Shown here: positions 8,043 to 17,193 of the stretch, piece after piece
Layout of the letters: each line of letters starts with the position of its first letter
Numbering within the stretch: position 1 is the stretch's first letter
DNA from: Vulcanimicrobiota bacterium
GTDB lineage: Bacteria > Vulcanimicrobiota > Vulcanimicrobiia > Vulcanimicrobiales > Vulcanimicrobiaceae
DNA: 33,365 bases
Direction: 5' to 3'
NCBI GenBank assembly: GCA_030041115.1
Contig: JASHOM010000220.1
Coordinates: 1 to 33,365, forward strand
Made by a program: the position numbers and the translations under genes
Notes under the pieces: model-generated
The model's input: only the letters and a program-made list of their open reading frames with translations
Databases searched by the model: none
What the model was told of the DNA's origin: nothing

Positions 8043-8678
8043 GTGAACGAAGCAGGGTTGATCACGGGTCCGGGTCTGCTGTTCGTCGTATCGGGCCCCT
8101 CGGGAGCCGGCAAAGATACGCTGGTCGAGGCGCTCCGGGAGCACCGCCCCGGCCTGCGCTACTCGGTTTCGGCGACGACCCGCGCGCGGCGGCCCGAGGA
8201 GCGAAACGAAACCCATTATCTGTTCGTTTCCGGTGCCGAGTTCCGGCGAATGCTCGACGAGGACGCGCTCTTGGAGTGGCGCGAGTACGGCGGCAACCTT
8301 TACGGAACCCCGCGCGATTACATCGAGCAGAGCCTCAGCGAAGGTTACGACGTAATCATGAAGCCCGAGGTCAACGGTGCGCTCGCCGTCAAGGCGGCCT
8401 ATCCCGACGCGGTGCTGATCTTTCTGGTGCCGGACCGATTCTCGAACCTGCGCGAGCGTCTGCTGGCCCGTCGCACCGAAACGAACGAGGAAATCGCGCG
8501 ACGGCTCGAGATCGCGCAACAGGAGATGAAGTTCATCCGCAGGTTCGATTACATCGTGGTGAACGCGCAGGACCGCCCGCAGGAGGCCGTGCGCGACCTC
8601 GACGCAATCCTGCAGGCGGAGCGCTTTCGCATCCACCGCTACCCCGACGCCTCCATCCACGCGGTGGAGTCGTCCTAA
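8043..8678 (+). CDS. gmk: Guanylate kinase
   Basis: Gmk phosphorylates GMP to GDP using ATP. The product of about 211 residues shows the P-loop GPSGAGKDT (residues 18-26), the GMP-binding YSVSATTRARRPEE, HYLFVSGAEF, EWREYGGNLYGTPR, and a lid region with RLLARRTETNEEIARRL. Homology begins near GPGLLFVVSGPSG; GTG at 8043 is the likeliest start, while a TTG at 8010 would add eleven residues. The neighbour rpoZ follows 42 bases downstream, the common gmk-rpoZ arrangement. Confidence 0.93.
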   Translation: MNEAGLITGPGLLFVVSGPSGAGKDTLVEALREHRPGLRYSVSATTRARRPEERNETHYLFVSGAEFRRMLDEDALLEWREYGGNLYGTPRDYIEQSLSEGYDVIMKPEVNGALAVKAAYPDAVLIFLVPDRFSNLRERLLARRTETNEEIARRLEIAQQEMKFIRRFDYIVVNAQDRPQEAVRDLDAILQAERFRIHRYPDASIHAVESS

Positions 8679-8720
8679 AGAACGAACGACGCTAGCTGAT
8701 AAGGAATCATTCGATATTTC

Positions 8721-8993
8721 ATGAGTAAGTCCGTATTCGGAGATCTCGACGCGCTCCTCGAGCACGCCGACTCCAAGTTCAGTCTCGTTAACATCGTCAC
8801 GAAACGCGCCCGCCAGCTGAACAACTGGATTCGCGTCCAGCAACTGCCGGCGCCGGATCGCCGCGAGTACTTCGCCAGCGAACCGCTCGTCGACAAGGAG
8901 AACATCAACCCCAACAAACCGGTCTCGATCGCCCTCGACGAGATTGCCGACGGCAAGATCGACTACCGGCGGACCCGCGAAGGAATCAAGTAG
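8721..8993 (+). CDS. rpoZ: DNA-directed RNA polymerase omega subunit
   Basis: Omega assists assembly of the beta' subunit of RNA polymerase. The 90-residue product contains SKFSLVNIVTKRARQL, the conserved omega motif that contacts beta', and a later segment (KPVSIALDEIADGKIDYR) that matches the usual ALDEI...GKI pattern. The length is normal. Placement after gmk supports the call. The ATG at 8721 is preceded by AAGGA at about 15 bases, a loose ribosome site. Confidence 0.9.
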   Translation: MSKSVFGDLDALLEHADSKFSLVNIVTKRARQLNNWIRVQQLPAPDRREYFASEPLVDKENINPNKPVSIALDEIADGKIDYRRTREGIK

Positions 8994-8999
8994 CGCCTC

Positions 9000-10841
9000 A
9001 TGTGCGGCATCGTCGGGTACATTGGAACCCGCGACAGCGTCCCGATCATTCTCGACGCGCTCCGGCGCTTGGAGTATCGCGGGTACGACAGCGCCGGCAT
9101 CGCCGTCATCGACTCGACCGGAGCGCTCGCAGGCTCCAAGGCCGAGGGCAAGCTCTCGCGGCTGGCCGAGCGCCTGCGAAACGGCGAGACCATCTCGGGC
9201 GCCGCCGGCATCGGCCACACCCGTTGGGCGACGCACGGAGTTCCTTCCGACGCCAACGCGCACCCGCATCTCGACTGCCGCGGGCGCATCGCGGTGGTCC
9301 ATAACGGCATCATCGAGAACTACGCCGCCTTACGCGCGCGCCTGCTGCAGCTGGGGCACGTCTTCACCAGCGAGACCGACAGCGAAGTGCTCGCGCACCT
9401 CATCGAGCTGCACTACGACGGGAATCTGGAAGAAGCGGTCCGGCACACGCTCCACGAGGTCCGCGGCGCCTACGCGCTCGGCGTGATCGCGAGCGACGAG
9501 CCTGAGCACCTCGTCTTTGCGCGTAACGGCGCGAGCCCGCTCGTGCTCGGCATCGGCGAGGGCGAGATGTTCGTCGCCTCCGACACGCCGGCGATCCTGC
9601 CCTACACGCGGCGCGAAATCATCTTGCAGGAAGGCGAGATCGCCGTCGTCGCACGCGACGGATTCCATCTCAGCGATTACGAGGGCGACCCCATCGAGCG
9701 CGAGGTCACGACGATCACGTGGGATGCCGGCTCGGCTGAGAAGACCGGCTACAAGCACTTCATGCTCAAGGAGATTTTCGAGCAGCCCCAGGCGATCAAG
9801 GAGACGCTGCGCGGCCGCATCGACGAGCACGGGCGCGTCCATCTGGGCAACGAGCTGGGCGAGATCAGCGATGCGCGGCTGCGCGAGGTGAGCAAAATCG
9901 CGATCACCGGCTGCGGAACCGCGTACTATGCCGGAATGGTCGGCATGTATCTGCTCCGTTCGCTCGTGCATCTGCCGGTCGAGATGGAGCTGGCCAGCGA
10001 GTTTCGCTACGGGGAGCCGGTGATCGATCCCACGGCCTTGGTGATCGCCATGTCGCAATCGGGTGAGACGGCCGACACGATCGAAGCCGTGCGCATAGCC
10101 CGCGGCTCGGGAGCGGGCGTGCTGGGCATTTGCAACGTCCTGGGCTCGCATCTGACGCGTCTCTCGGACGGGATGCTTTTCACCCGGAGCGGCCCCGAGA
10201 TCGGCGTCGCCGCGACCAAGACGTATGTCGCGCAGGTCACGGCGATGACCCTCTTCGCTCTCTATTTGGCGCAGCTTCGCGCGACGACGGAGGACCGCCG
10301 GCTCCGCGAGGTCGCCGACGGAACGAAGCTGCTTCCCGCCGCGGTGGACGTCGTGCTCAATACCTCCGGCGAGATTCGCAAGGTCGCGCGCGAGTTGCGC
10401 AAAGCGCAAAGCGTGCTTTTCATCGGCCGCTACGTGAACTTCCCCACGGCGCTGGAGGGCGCGCTGAAGCTCAAGGAAATCTCTTACATTCACGCCGAGG
10501 GCTATCCCGCGGGCGAGATGAAGCACGGACCGATCGCGTTGCTCGAACCGAGCGTGCCGGTCGTCGGCATCGCCACCGAGGACCGCGTGCGGGAGAAGAT
10601 GATCTCGAACTTGATGGAGTCGAAGGCGCGCGAAGCTCCCGTGATCGCCGTGGCGAATCGCGGCGACCAAGAGGTTCAAAGCGTCAGCGATCACGTCTTC
10701 TGGGTGCCGAAGGTGGACGAGCTGCTCTCGCCGATCGTCAACGTGATTCCGCTCCAGCTACTCGCCTACCATATTGCCGACATCGAAGGCAAGGACGTCG
10801 ATCAGCCGCGCAACCTCGCCAAGACCGTTACCGTCGAGTAA
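9000..10841 (+). CDS. glmS: Glutamine--fructose-6-phosphate aminotransferase (isomerizing)
   Basis: GlmS converts fructose-6-phosphate and glutamine into glucosamine-6-phosphate, the first step to UDP-GlcNAc. The 613-residue protein begins [12 protein letters not shown] with the Cys2 nucleophile of the class II amidotransferase domain, followed by HTRWATHG and HNGIIENY. Two SIS sugar-isomerase domains follow, with [32 protein letters not shown] and [13 protein letters not shown]. The C-terminus NLAKTVTVE is the typical family end. It lies 6 bases after rpoZ and overlaps rph by one base. GlmM, which uses the product, is encoded on the minus strand about 16 kb away. The leader is too short for a glmS ribozyme. 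Confidence 0.97.
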   Translation: MCGIVGYIGTRDSVPIILDALRRLEYRGYDSAGIAVIDSTGALAGSKAEGKLSRLAERLRNGETISGAAGIGHTRWATHGVPSDANAHPHLDCRGRIAVVHNGIIENYAALRARLLQLGHVFTSETDSEVLAHLIELHYDGNLEEAVRHTLHEVRGAYALGVIASDEPEHLVFARNGASPLVLGIGEGEMFVASDTPAILPYTRREIILQEGEIAVVARDGFHLSDYEGDPIEREVTTITWDAGSAEKTGYKHFMLKEIFEQPQAIKETLRGRIDEHGRVHLGNELGEISDARLREVSKIAITGCGTAYYAGMVGMYLLRSLVHLPVEMELASEFRYGEPVIDPTALVIAMSQSGETADTIEAVRIARGSGAGVLGICNVLGSHLTRLSDGMLFTRSGPEIGVAATKTYVAQVTAMTLFALYLAQLRATTEDRRLREVADGTKLLPAAVDVVLNTSGEIRKVARELRKAQSVLFIGRYVNFPTALEGALKLKEISYIHAEGYPAGEMKHGPIALLEPSVPVVGIATEDRVREKMISNLMESKAREAPVIAVANRGDQEVQSVSDHVFWVPKVDELLSPIVNVIPLQLLAYHIADIEGKDVDQPRNLAKTVTVE

Positions 10842-11581
10842 TGGTTCGCAGCGACGGACGCCGCCCCGACGAGCTGCGGCCGGTAACGATTCAACCGGGC
10901 TTTCTGAAGTATGCCGAGGGCAGCGCCCTCGTCAGCGTCGGTAACACGCGGGTGATTTGCGCCGCCTCTCTCGAGGAGCGCGTGCCCGCCTGGATGAAGG
11001 GTCGCGGCCTCGGCTGGGTCACCGCCGAGTACGCGATGCTCCCGCGCGCGACGCAGGAGCGCACGGCGCGCGAAGCCGCAAAGGGCCGCGTCGGCGGACG
11101 CACGCAAGAGATCCAGCGCATCATCGGCCGCGCCCTGCGGGCGGTGACCGACATGGCGAAGCTCGGCGAGCGGACGGTCTGGCTCGATTGCGACGTCATC
11201 GACGCGGACGGCGGAACGCGCACGGCAGCGGTTACCGGCGCGTTCGTCGCGCTCGCGCTCGCCTTGAAAACGCGCTTCGATCCCGCGGATCGCGCACGCT
11301 GGCCGCTCGACGCCATGGTCGCCGCAACCAGCGTCGGCATCGTCGGCGGTCAGCCGCTGCTCGACCTCGCCTACGACGAAGATAGTCAAGCCTTCGTCGA
11401 CATGAACGTCTTCATGACCGATGCCGGCCGTTTCGTCGAGCTGCAGGGGACGGCCGAGGCCTCCCCGTTCGATCGCCGCGAGCTCGATACGCTGCTCGCG
11501 CTTGCCGAGAATGGAATTCGCCGGCTCTTCGAGCTGCAACATGCGGCGCTCGGCACGCCGGCGCACGTGCATGCGCGTTGA
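10841..11581 (+). CDS. rph: Ribonuclease PH
   Basis: RNase PH is a phosphate-dependent 3'-5' exoribonuclease that trims tRNA precursors. The 246-residue product starts [15 protein letters not shown], and shows [28 protein letters not shown], the phosphate-site region [33 protein letters not shown] and the acidic [15 protein letters not shown]. The ATG overlaps the glmS stop by one base (TAATG), implying coupled translation. Length is close to the usual 240. Confidence 0.96.
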   Translation: MVRSDGRRPDELRPVTIQPGFLKYAEGSALVSVGNTRVICAASLEERVPAWMKGRGLGWVTAEYAMLPRATQERTAREAAKGRVGGRTQEIQRIIGRALRAVTDMAKLGERTVWLDCDVIDADGGTRTAAVTGAFVALALALKTRFDPADRARWPLDAMVAATSVGIVGGQPLLDLAYDEDSQAFVDMNVFMTDAGRFVELQGTAEASPFDRRELDTLLALAENGIRRLFELQHAALGTPAHVHAR

Positions 11582-11912
11582 CCGGCCCTTGGTCGAGCTC
11601 GTAGCGCGCGTCGGCGCCTTCCATATCACGCAGCGCCGCATGCGCGATGCCCAACGGCGGATGGAGGCGGCAGCCGACGGCGGCGAGGTCACCGAGGCGA
11701 TGCGCGCCGACTATCTGGCGGAGGTTCGGCGCTATTTCGAGTCGTTCGACGCCGAGGCGCGGGCGCAGCTGCGCGACGTCGATCGCCGCTTGGGACGCGC
11801 GAATCAAATCCAGTTCAATCTCACGGCCGAACGCGGCGTTGCGGTCAAACGAATCGAAGGCACCGCCGGCGTGCTGGAGGCTCTGCGCGCGCTCGAGTCC
11901 CGCGCCTCGTGA
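11571..11912 (+). CDS. Hypothetical helical protein between rph and mlaE
   Basis: A 113-residue protein, [19 protein letters not shown] onward, starts inside the 3' end of rph (11-bp overlap) and ends with a 4-bp overlap with mlaE. It is Arg/Ala/Glu-rich and largely helical, with charged heptad-like stretches (about residues 18-85), and has no signal or membrane segment. I do not recognise a family. Tight coupling on both sides suggests a real, translated gene. Its place before the lipid-transport permease may be functional or incidental. Confidence 0.6.
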   Translation: MRVDRPLVELVARVGAFHITQRRMRDAQRRMEAAADGGEVTEAMRADYLAEVRRYFESFDAEARAQLRDVDRRLGRANQIQFNLTAERGVAVKRIEGTAGVLEALRALESRAS

Positions 11913-12679
11913 GGGTTCTCGACCGGTTCGGTCGCGCGACGATCGGTTTCTTCGAATACGCCGGCGGATTGACGCTTCTTTCCGTCGAGTCGCTCGGCTT
12001 CATGGCACGCCTGCGCGTTCGCGTCGCCGAGACGCTCTCGCAGTGCGCGCTGCTGGGCGTGCATTCGGTCGTGATCGTCATGCTGACGTCGCTCTTTACC
12101 GGCATGGTGATCTCGCTCGAGTCGGCGCAACAGGCCGTCGCGTACGGCTTTGCAAACATCGTCGGCGGCGCGGTCGCATACACGGTGACGCGCGAGCTCG
12201 GGCCCATGTTGACGGCCGTCGTCGTCGCGGGACGCGTCGGCTCGGCGATCGCCGCCGAGCTGGGCTCGATGGTGGTCACCGAGCAGATCGAGGCGTTGCG
12301 CTCGATGGGTCTCGAACCCGCGCGCTTCCTGGTCGTGCCGCGCTTTGCCGGACTGCTGCTCATGTTGCCGTTGCTGACGGTCTTTGCCGACGTGATCTCG
12401 ATTGTGGGCGGGATGTGGGTGGCCCAGGCCTACGCCCACATTCCCTACGATCAATACATTGCGTCGGTGCGTCAGTCGATCGACTTCACCGACGTGATCA
12501 AGGGTTTGCTCAAGTCCTTCGTCTTCGCGGCGATCATCGCAATGGTCGGTGCCTATCAGGGCCTCTCGACGCGCGGTGGAGCGGCGGGAGTCGGCCGAGC
12601 GACGACCGGCGCCGTCGTCTTGGCGATCATCTTGATCTTCATCTCGAACTTCGTACTCTCGTTTCTGCTTTTTAGTTGA
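11909..12679 (+). CDS. mlaE: MlaE-family lipid ABC transporter permease
   Basis: MlaE permeases form the inner-membrane channel of MCE lipid transport systems. The 256-residue product has the expected five to six hydrophobic segments and the core sequence YTVTRELGPMLTAVVVAGRVGSA with IAAELGSMVVTEQIEALRSM, the diagnostic MlaE region. Later segments PRFAGLLLMLPLLTVFADV and GAYQGLSTRGGAAGVGRAT are also typical. It starts with GTG at 11909 overlapping the preceding stop, and its own stop overlaps the ATG of mlaF. Partners mlaF and mlaD are nearby. Confidence 0.94.
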   Translation: MRVLDRFGRATIGFFEYAGGLTLLSVESLGFMARLRVRVAETLSQCALLGVHSVVIVMLTSLFTGMVISLESAQQAVAYGFANIVGGAVAYTVTRELGPMLTAVVVAGRVGSAIAAELGSMVVTEQIEALRSMGLEPARFLVVPRFAGLLLMLPLLTVFADVISIVGGMWVAQAYAHIPYDQYIASVRQSIDFTDVIKGLLKSFVFAAIIAMVGAYQGLSTRGGAAGVGRATTGAVVLAIILIFISNFVLSFLLFS

Positions 12680-13449
12680 TGCAAACGTCCGAGGTTTCCA
12701 AACCGATCGCGCGCATCGACGACGTCGCGCTCTCGTTCGGCGATCGAGTCGTGTTGAAAAACTGCAACCTCGACATCGTCGAAGGCGCCATCACCTGCAT
12801 CATCGGATTGACGGGGGCTGGAAAGTCGACGATCCTACGCCTCCTCGACGGGCTCTTGCTACCCGACTCCGGGCATGTCTACGTGCGCGGCCAGGACATC
12901 TGCCACATGTCCGAAGAGCAGCTCAACGTCGTTCGCAAGAAGATCAGCCTCTCGTTTCAGTTTTCGGCCTTGCTGGACAGCCTGACGGTGGGCGAGAACG
13001 TCGCGCTTCCGCTGCGCGAGCACACCCGGCTCTCCGAGGCCGAGATCAGACGCGCCGTCGCCGACGCGCTCGAAAGCGTCGGGCTCACGAGCGCCTACGA
13101 CAACCTTCCGGCGGAGCTCTCGGGCGGCATGCTCAAGCGCGCCGGATTCGCCCGGGCGATCGTGACCGGGCCCGAGCTCGTGCTTTACGATGAGCCGACG
13201 ACCGGCTTGGACCCGATCGTCACCAACCTGATCACCGATACGATTCTGCGGCTGCGCGAGAAGCTCAAAGGAACGGCGGTCGTGATCTCGCACGATCTGC
13301 CCTCGATCTTCGCCATGGCCGACTACGTCGCCATGCTCTTCGAAGGAGCGATCATTGCCTACGATACCGCCGAACGAATCCGCCAGTCGACCAATCCCAT
13401 CGTCGTTCAGTTTCTAGAAGGCGCCGAAGTCGGCCCGATTCCGATCTAG
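12679..13449 (+). CDS. mlaF: MlaF-family lipid ABC transporter ATPase
   Basis: This is the ATPase subunit energising the MlaE permease. From ATG 12679 it has 256 residues with Walker A GLTGAGKST (43-51), Q-loop SFQFSALLDSLTVGENV, signature LSGGMLKRAGFARAI, Walker B and D-loop LVLYDEPTTGLDP, and switch His in VVISHDLPS. The C-terminal region after the H-loop matches MlaF-type proteins. A TTG three bases upstream is an alternative start; the ATG gives TGATG coupling with mlaE. The operon is interrupted downstream by an opposite-strand gene before mlaD. Confidence 0.95.
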   Translation: MQTSEVSKPIARIDDVALSFGDRVVLKNCNLDIVEGAITCIIGLTGAGKSTILRLLDGLLLPDSGHVYVRGQDICHMSEEQLNVVRKKISLSFQFSALLDSLTVGENVALPLREHTRLSEAEIRRAVADALESVGLTSAYDNLPAELSGGMLKRAGFARAIVTGPELVLYDEPTTGLDPIVTNLITDTILRLREKLKGTAVVISHDLPSIFAMADYVAMLFEGAIIAYDTAERIRQSTNPIVVQFLEGAEVGPIPI

Positions 13450-13482
13450 TGTGCTGAACCATAAATGGCACGCTAGCTCCGA

Positions 13483-13743
13483 TCAGCCGTGCCGGCGTCG
13501 AAGACACGCCCCGTGCTCGTTGAGGAACGCCCCGAGCGCGGACGGCGCAACGTGCCGGAGGAGCTGCCGGAGCGCGATTTCGACGATGGAGCTTTCGCTG
13601 ACGTTACATCGCACGGCGTCGCGACGCAACTGCTCGGCAATCTCCGCGGAAAGATTCACCGTAATCCGTCGCGCGCCGTGCGGACCGCCTACTCGTGCGG
13701 AGAGGCCGGTTCCCGCTCGCGACGCGCGGCTTCCTCGCATCAT
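13483..13743 (-). CDS. Ribbon-helix-helix (CopG-like) DNA-binding protein
   Basis: The 86-residue frame carries ARRITVNLSAEIAEQLRRDA followed by VRCNVSESSIVEIALRQLL: a beta-strand (RITVNL) and two helices separated by a turn, as in RHH/CopG repressors. The N-terminus is basic. Start at ATG 13743 or the adjacent ATG at 13740 after GGAG. It lies convergent to mlaF (33 bp gap) and divergent from mlaD, whose start is 105 bp away, so the shared intergenic region is a natural operator site. No toxin partner is visible. The function as regulator of mlaD is inferred from position. Confidence 0.62.
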   Translation of the reverse strand: MMRGSRASRAGTGLSARVGGPHGARRITVNLSAEIAEQLRRDAVRCNVSESSIVEIALRQLLRHVAPSALGAFLNEHGACLRRRHG

Positions 13744-13848
13744 CGCTCCATCCTTACCCAAAAGTCCGGCCGCGCGCCACGCGAAGCAAGCTCGGGCCGC
13801 CTGCCCGCCTGCGAGGCTCTTCACCCTCACGCGAATAATAGGGAGGCC

Positions 13849-15417
13849 ATGACCAGGCAAGCACAAGTCGGCGCGTTCGCGATCGTCGCACTGCTCTTGC
13901 TTTTCGGCATTTTCTACATCATCACCGACTTCGGGACGCGCCACACCGGCTATCGCATCGGCGTGCACTTCGATACCGCGGCGGGCGTCACGGCGGGCGG
14001 CCTGGTCTACTTCAGCGGAGTCTCGGTCGGCTCGGTCGATTCGATCGAGCTGCTGCCGGATAACTCGGTCGACGTCATCCTGGCGATCAAGAACGACATC
14101 GACATCCCGGCGGCGTCGCGTTTCATCATCCAAGCGCCGCTCACCGGCTCGCCTGCGGTGATCATCCTCCCGCCCAGGCAGAAGCCGCCGGTGCCGTTGC
14201 TGCCGCGTCAAGTCCTGCCGATTGCCGAACAGCCCCGCGGGAGCAACGGCGTCTCCGTCGCGGACCTGCTGCAGCAAGGACAGGGTGAACTGCGGCGTTT
14301 CGACAGCGTCATGCGGCTGGTCGAGCAGCGAACGCCCAAGCTTCTCAACACGCTTCAGACGACGCTCAACAACGCCAATGACCTAACGCTCTCCACGAAA
14401 GCTTCGCTCACGCGACTCTCCGACGAGCTGCTCGCGCTGGGTTCCAACCTTCAAGGGAGTTTGAGCGCGGCGAGCGCGAACGTCGTGCAGCTTTCCTCGA
14501 CGCTCAACACTTCGGCGACGATCGACTCGAGAAAGATCGGCGTGTTGCTCGATCAGTTTCAATCGACCGCGACCGCGCTCAATCGCTCGATGAATGCGCT
14601 GCAAGACCTGGCTACCGACCCCCGGCTGAAGGCCAACATTCTCGCAACGACCCAGAGCATCGCCGAAACGACGGCAACGATCGCCGCGATGACCAGGGAT
14701 CTACGCACGGTGACCGGCGATCCGCAAACGCAGGCTCAGTTGCGCAACACGATTGCAAACCTCGACGCGGTGATGCAGCGGGCCAACTCGCTCCTGGGAG
14801 AGCTCGGCGGCAAGAGCAGCGTCTACGGCGTCGACGCCGGCGCGACGCCGTCCCCGCCGACGGTGCCCAGCAGTTCGCCCTATCCCGGCGCCCCCGCGCC
14901 CGCAGGCAGCGCGTCGCCCGCTCCGGGCGGCGTCTCGCCGCAGTTGCGCGCGCAGCTGCAGAGCAAGCTGGCCACGCTCGCGCGCAACCTCGTCGACGTT
15001 CAGCTCCGGCTGAGCGGCCTTTCGCCTCAGCACGTTGCGGGACTCAATCCGGTTCTCACCAGCAGCCAAGGGCCGCTGGGAGATCTCAATCTCGTCATTC
15101 TGCCGCACGGCAGCACCAGCGTCGTGGTCGGCGCCAACGCGATCGGCGACAATACGACCTGGAACGCGTTGCTGGAGAAAAACGCCAACGATTTTCACGT
15201 CGCCGCGGGCGTTTTGTACTCGCAGATCGGCGTGCTGGGCCAATACGCGCCCTTACACGGTCTGGGCTTTGAAACGCGCGTCTACGACCTAACGTATCCG
15301 ATGATCGACCTCTACGCGAACCTGCACGTCGCTCCCGGCGCCGAGCTCTTCTTTGGTCAGCGCGACGTCACCCACGCTTCCCGGCGCAACACGTTCGGCT
15401 TCCAATACCAATTCTGA
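13849..15417 (+). CDS. mlaD: MCE-domain lipid transport protein (MlaD-like) with extended C-terminal domain
   Basis: MlaD proteins bind lipid in the periplasm for the MlaEF transporter. The 522-residue product has an N-terminal membrane anchor (about 6-27), an MCE domain (about 36-118) starting YRIGVHFDTAAGVTAGG with LVYFSGVSVGSVDSIEL, a long helical region rich in Asn/Ser/Thr/Leu (about 130-325), a Pro/Ser/Ala linker (about 330-360) and a final beta-rich region (about 400-522) ending FGFQYQF. E. coli MlaD has only 183 residues, so the tail is a large addition. The ATG at 13849 follows GGGAGG closely; the longer open frame upstream is antisense to the RHH gene. It overlaps panE (TGATG). Confidence 0.88.
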   Translation: MTRQAQVGAFAIVALLLLFGIFYIITDFGTRHTGYRIGVHFDTAAGVTAGGLVYFSGVSVGSVDSIELLPDNSVDVILAIKNDIDIPAASRFIIQAPLTGSPAVIILPPRQKPPVPLLPRQVLPIAEQPRGSNGVSVADLLQQGQGELRRFDSVMRLVEQRTPKLLNTLQTTLNNANDLTLSTKASLTRLSDELLALGSNLQGSLSAASANVVQLSSTLNTSATIDSRKIGVLLDQFQSTATALNRSMNALQDLATDPRLKANILATTQSIAETTATIAAMTRDLRTVTGDPQTQAQLRNTIANLDAVMQRANSLLGELGGKSSVYGVDAGATPSPPTVPSSSPYPGAPAPAGSASPAPGGVSPQLRAQLQSKLATLARNLVDVQLRLSGLSPQHVAGLNPVLTSSQGPLGDLNLVILPHGSTSVVVGANAIGDNTTWNALLEKNANDFHVAAGVLYSQIGVLGQYAPLHGLGFETRVYDLTYPMIDLYANLHVAPGAELFFGQRDVTHASRRNTFGFQYQF

Positions 15418-16361
15418 TGGCTCGATCGGCGGAACGGCCGCGCATCGGGATCGTCGGTGCCGGCGCGATGGGAACGCTCTTCGGCTTCCACTTGGCGGCG
15501 CACTGCGACGTGACGATGCTCGACGACAATGTGCAGCTCGCGCGCACGGTCGAGCGCCAGGGGTTGCAAGTCAACCAGGAGCCTCCGCGCAAGGTAGCCG
15601 TTGCGCGCAACGCTCGCGATCTCTACGGATCCCACGTGCTCTTTTTGTTCGTCAAAGCGGTCGACACGCTGCGCGCCCTACGGGCCTTCGCCGGCGAGCT
15701 CGACCCCGCCGCGCCCGTGGTCTCCTTGCAGAACGGCATCGGTAACGAGGGGGCGATCAAGACCGCGCTCGGCGGCGCGGTGCCGGTGATCCTCGGCATT
15801 ACGACCGAGTCGTCACAGACCGTCGGCCCCGGGCACGTGCGCAGCTCGGAGCAGGGTAACACGATCGTCGGCTCCGCGACGGCCTCGCCGACGACGGCGC
15901 GCACGGTGACGGAGCTGCTGACGCACAGCGGCCTGCGCGCATCGGTCGTTCACGACATCCGGCCGCACCTGTGGGGGAAGCTGGTCGCCAACGCCGCGGT
16001 AAACGCGCTCTCGGCCCTGCTCGATTGCGAAGCCGGAGCGATACCGCGCGATCCCAATGCCGCGCGACTCGCCGAGGCGCTCGCCGAGGAAACGGCAAAT
16101 GTCGCGGCCGCCCTAAAAATCAGTCTGCCGTTCGTCAATCCGTGGCAGTACGTCACCGAAGTGGTCGCGCTGGGAGCCGACGCAAAGAGCTCGATGGCGT
16201 ACGACGTGGAGTCGGGGCATCCCAGCGAGATCGATCACATCAACGGCGCGGTCGTAGCCTTCGGACGCCGAACCGGTACGCCCACGCCCTACAACGAGGC
16301 GATGGTGCGGCTCGTCAAGGCGCGGGAGGCGTTGCTCGCCCGCTCACGGCTGCGGCTGTAA
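15417..16361 (+). CDS. panE: 2-dehydropantoate 2-reductase (ketopantoate reductase family)
   Basis: The enzyme reduces ketopantoate to pantoate with NADPH in pantothenate synthesis. The 314-residue protein has the Rossmann motif GIVGAGAMGTLFGFHL near the N-terminus, FVKAVDTLRAL, SLQNGIGNEGAI, the catalytic lysine in HLWGKLVANAAVNALSAL, and SSMAYDVESGHPSEIDHINGA, the conserved C-domain motif with Glu and Asn. It starts with ATG overlapping the mlaD stop. PanE-family proteins are sometimes misassigned, so a related 2-ketoacid reductase role is possible. Confidence 0.88.
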   Translation: MARSAERPRIGIVGAGAMGTLFGFHLAAHCDVTMLDDNVQLARTVERQGLQVNQEPPRKVAVARNARDLYGSHVLFLFVKAVDTLRALRAFAGELDPAAPVVSLQNGIGNEGAIKTALGGAVPVILGITTESSQTVGPGHVRSSEQGNTIVGSATASPTTARTVTELLTHSGLRASVVHDIRPHLWGKLVANAAVNALSALLDCEAGAIPRDPNAARLAEALAEETANVAAALKISLPFVNPWQYVTEVVALGADAKSSMAYDVESGHPSEIDHINGAVVAFGRRTGTPTPYNEAMVRLVKAREALLARSRLRL

Positions 16362-17057
16362 GCGCAAGAGCCGAATCGACCCGGCCGACGTTTCGATGTC
16401 GACGCGTTGCGCCGCGCCGCCGTTGACGTTGCCTTCGATCGTTTCGGAGCTTCCTTTTGACGTGCCGCGCAGGCCGAAATCGGTGAACAGCACGCCGTTG
16501 CCGGTATGCAGGCGCACGGCGAAAGCCGCCTTGGCGCTGATCCAAACCTGGATGTCACCGTGACGCGTGGAGAAGTTCAACGTGCCCGGCCACTGCGTCG
16601 CACCCATCATCACGGAGAGGTTTCCGGCGCCGACGGCCGCCTGCGCGTAGCCCGGAAACTGGAGCGTGACGTTGCCGCGGGCGGCAACGACGCGAGCATT
16701 CCCGGTGATGTCGGTCACGTTGACGTCCCCCCGCTGCGACTGCACGACCAGATTCACGCCGTCGGGAACGCGCACCAGAATCGAAGCGTAGGCCGCCGGC
16801 GCTTTGACGACCACGCCGAGCGGCGCTGCGACGAGCCGCGGCGCAGGCGGAGGCGTTCCTTTCGGCAACGCGGTCGCCGCAACCGTGAAGAGATCGCGGC
16901 GTTGGCCGGCCTCCGGCTGATACACGTTCAAGGTGCCCGCGCCGATTCTCACGGCGATCGACGTTCCCGGCTTCAGGATTCCGATCGTCGTAACGTAGGG
17001 TGACGGATTGCTGCATGCCGTCAGGGCCGCGAGGAGAAGAAGCAGGCCGAATCTCAC
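16344..17057 (-). CDS. Lipoprotein with DUF4097-like beta-helical repeats
   Basis: From GTG 17057 (GAAGG seven bases upstream) the product has 237 residues. It starts with a lipoprotein signal, LLLLLAALTACSN, with Cys at about residue 15. The mature part is beta-rich with repeated short turns such as QSQRGDVNVTDITGNARVV, ARGNVTLQF, STRHGDIQVWI and ETSAGSIRLL. Alternating G-[DNS]-[IV] strands of this kind typify the DUF4097 putative adhesin family. Its last 18 bases overlap the 3' end of panE, tail to tail. Function is unknown; an envelope-associated role is likely. Confidence 0.7.
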   Translation of the reverse strand: MRFGLLLLLAALTACSNPSPYVTTIGILKPGTSIAVRIGAGTLNVYQPEAGQRRDLFTVAATALPKGTPPPAPRLVAAPLGVVVKAPAAYASILVRVPDGVNLVVQSQRGDVNVTDITGNARVVAARGNVTLQFPGYAQAAVGAGNLSVMMGATQWPGTLNFSTRHGDIQVWISAKAAFAVRLHTGNGVLFTDFGLRGTSKGSSETIEGNVNGGAAQRVDIETSAGSIRLLRLQPQP

Positions 17058-17193
17058 GTTGCTGCCTTCGCCACCCAATCGTCATGCACCACCGTTCAAT
17101 CGCAGGAGCCTGGAGACGTCCGGCGGCGCGTCGAAGCTCACGGTCGACGCGGTCCGCCGCGCCGAACGCCGGGGGAGGAACAAGAAGAAGAAA

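Noticed and set aside
8994-8999. glmS ribozyme before glmS
   Set aside because: Only six bases separate rpoZ from glmS, far too little for the ribozyme.
6420-9302. A 960-codon open frame on the minus strand
   Set aside because: It is antisense to the glycosidase, gmk, rpoZ and the start of glmS, which have clear homology; its composition is Arg/Asp/Val-rich, typical of antisense frames in high-GC DNA.
13489-13848. 120-residue N-terminal extension of the MlaD-like protein
   Set aside because: It is antisense to the RHH gene and lacks homology; the ATG at 13849 has a strong GGGAGG site and begins the membrane anchor.
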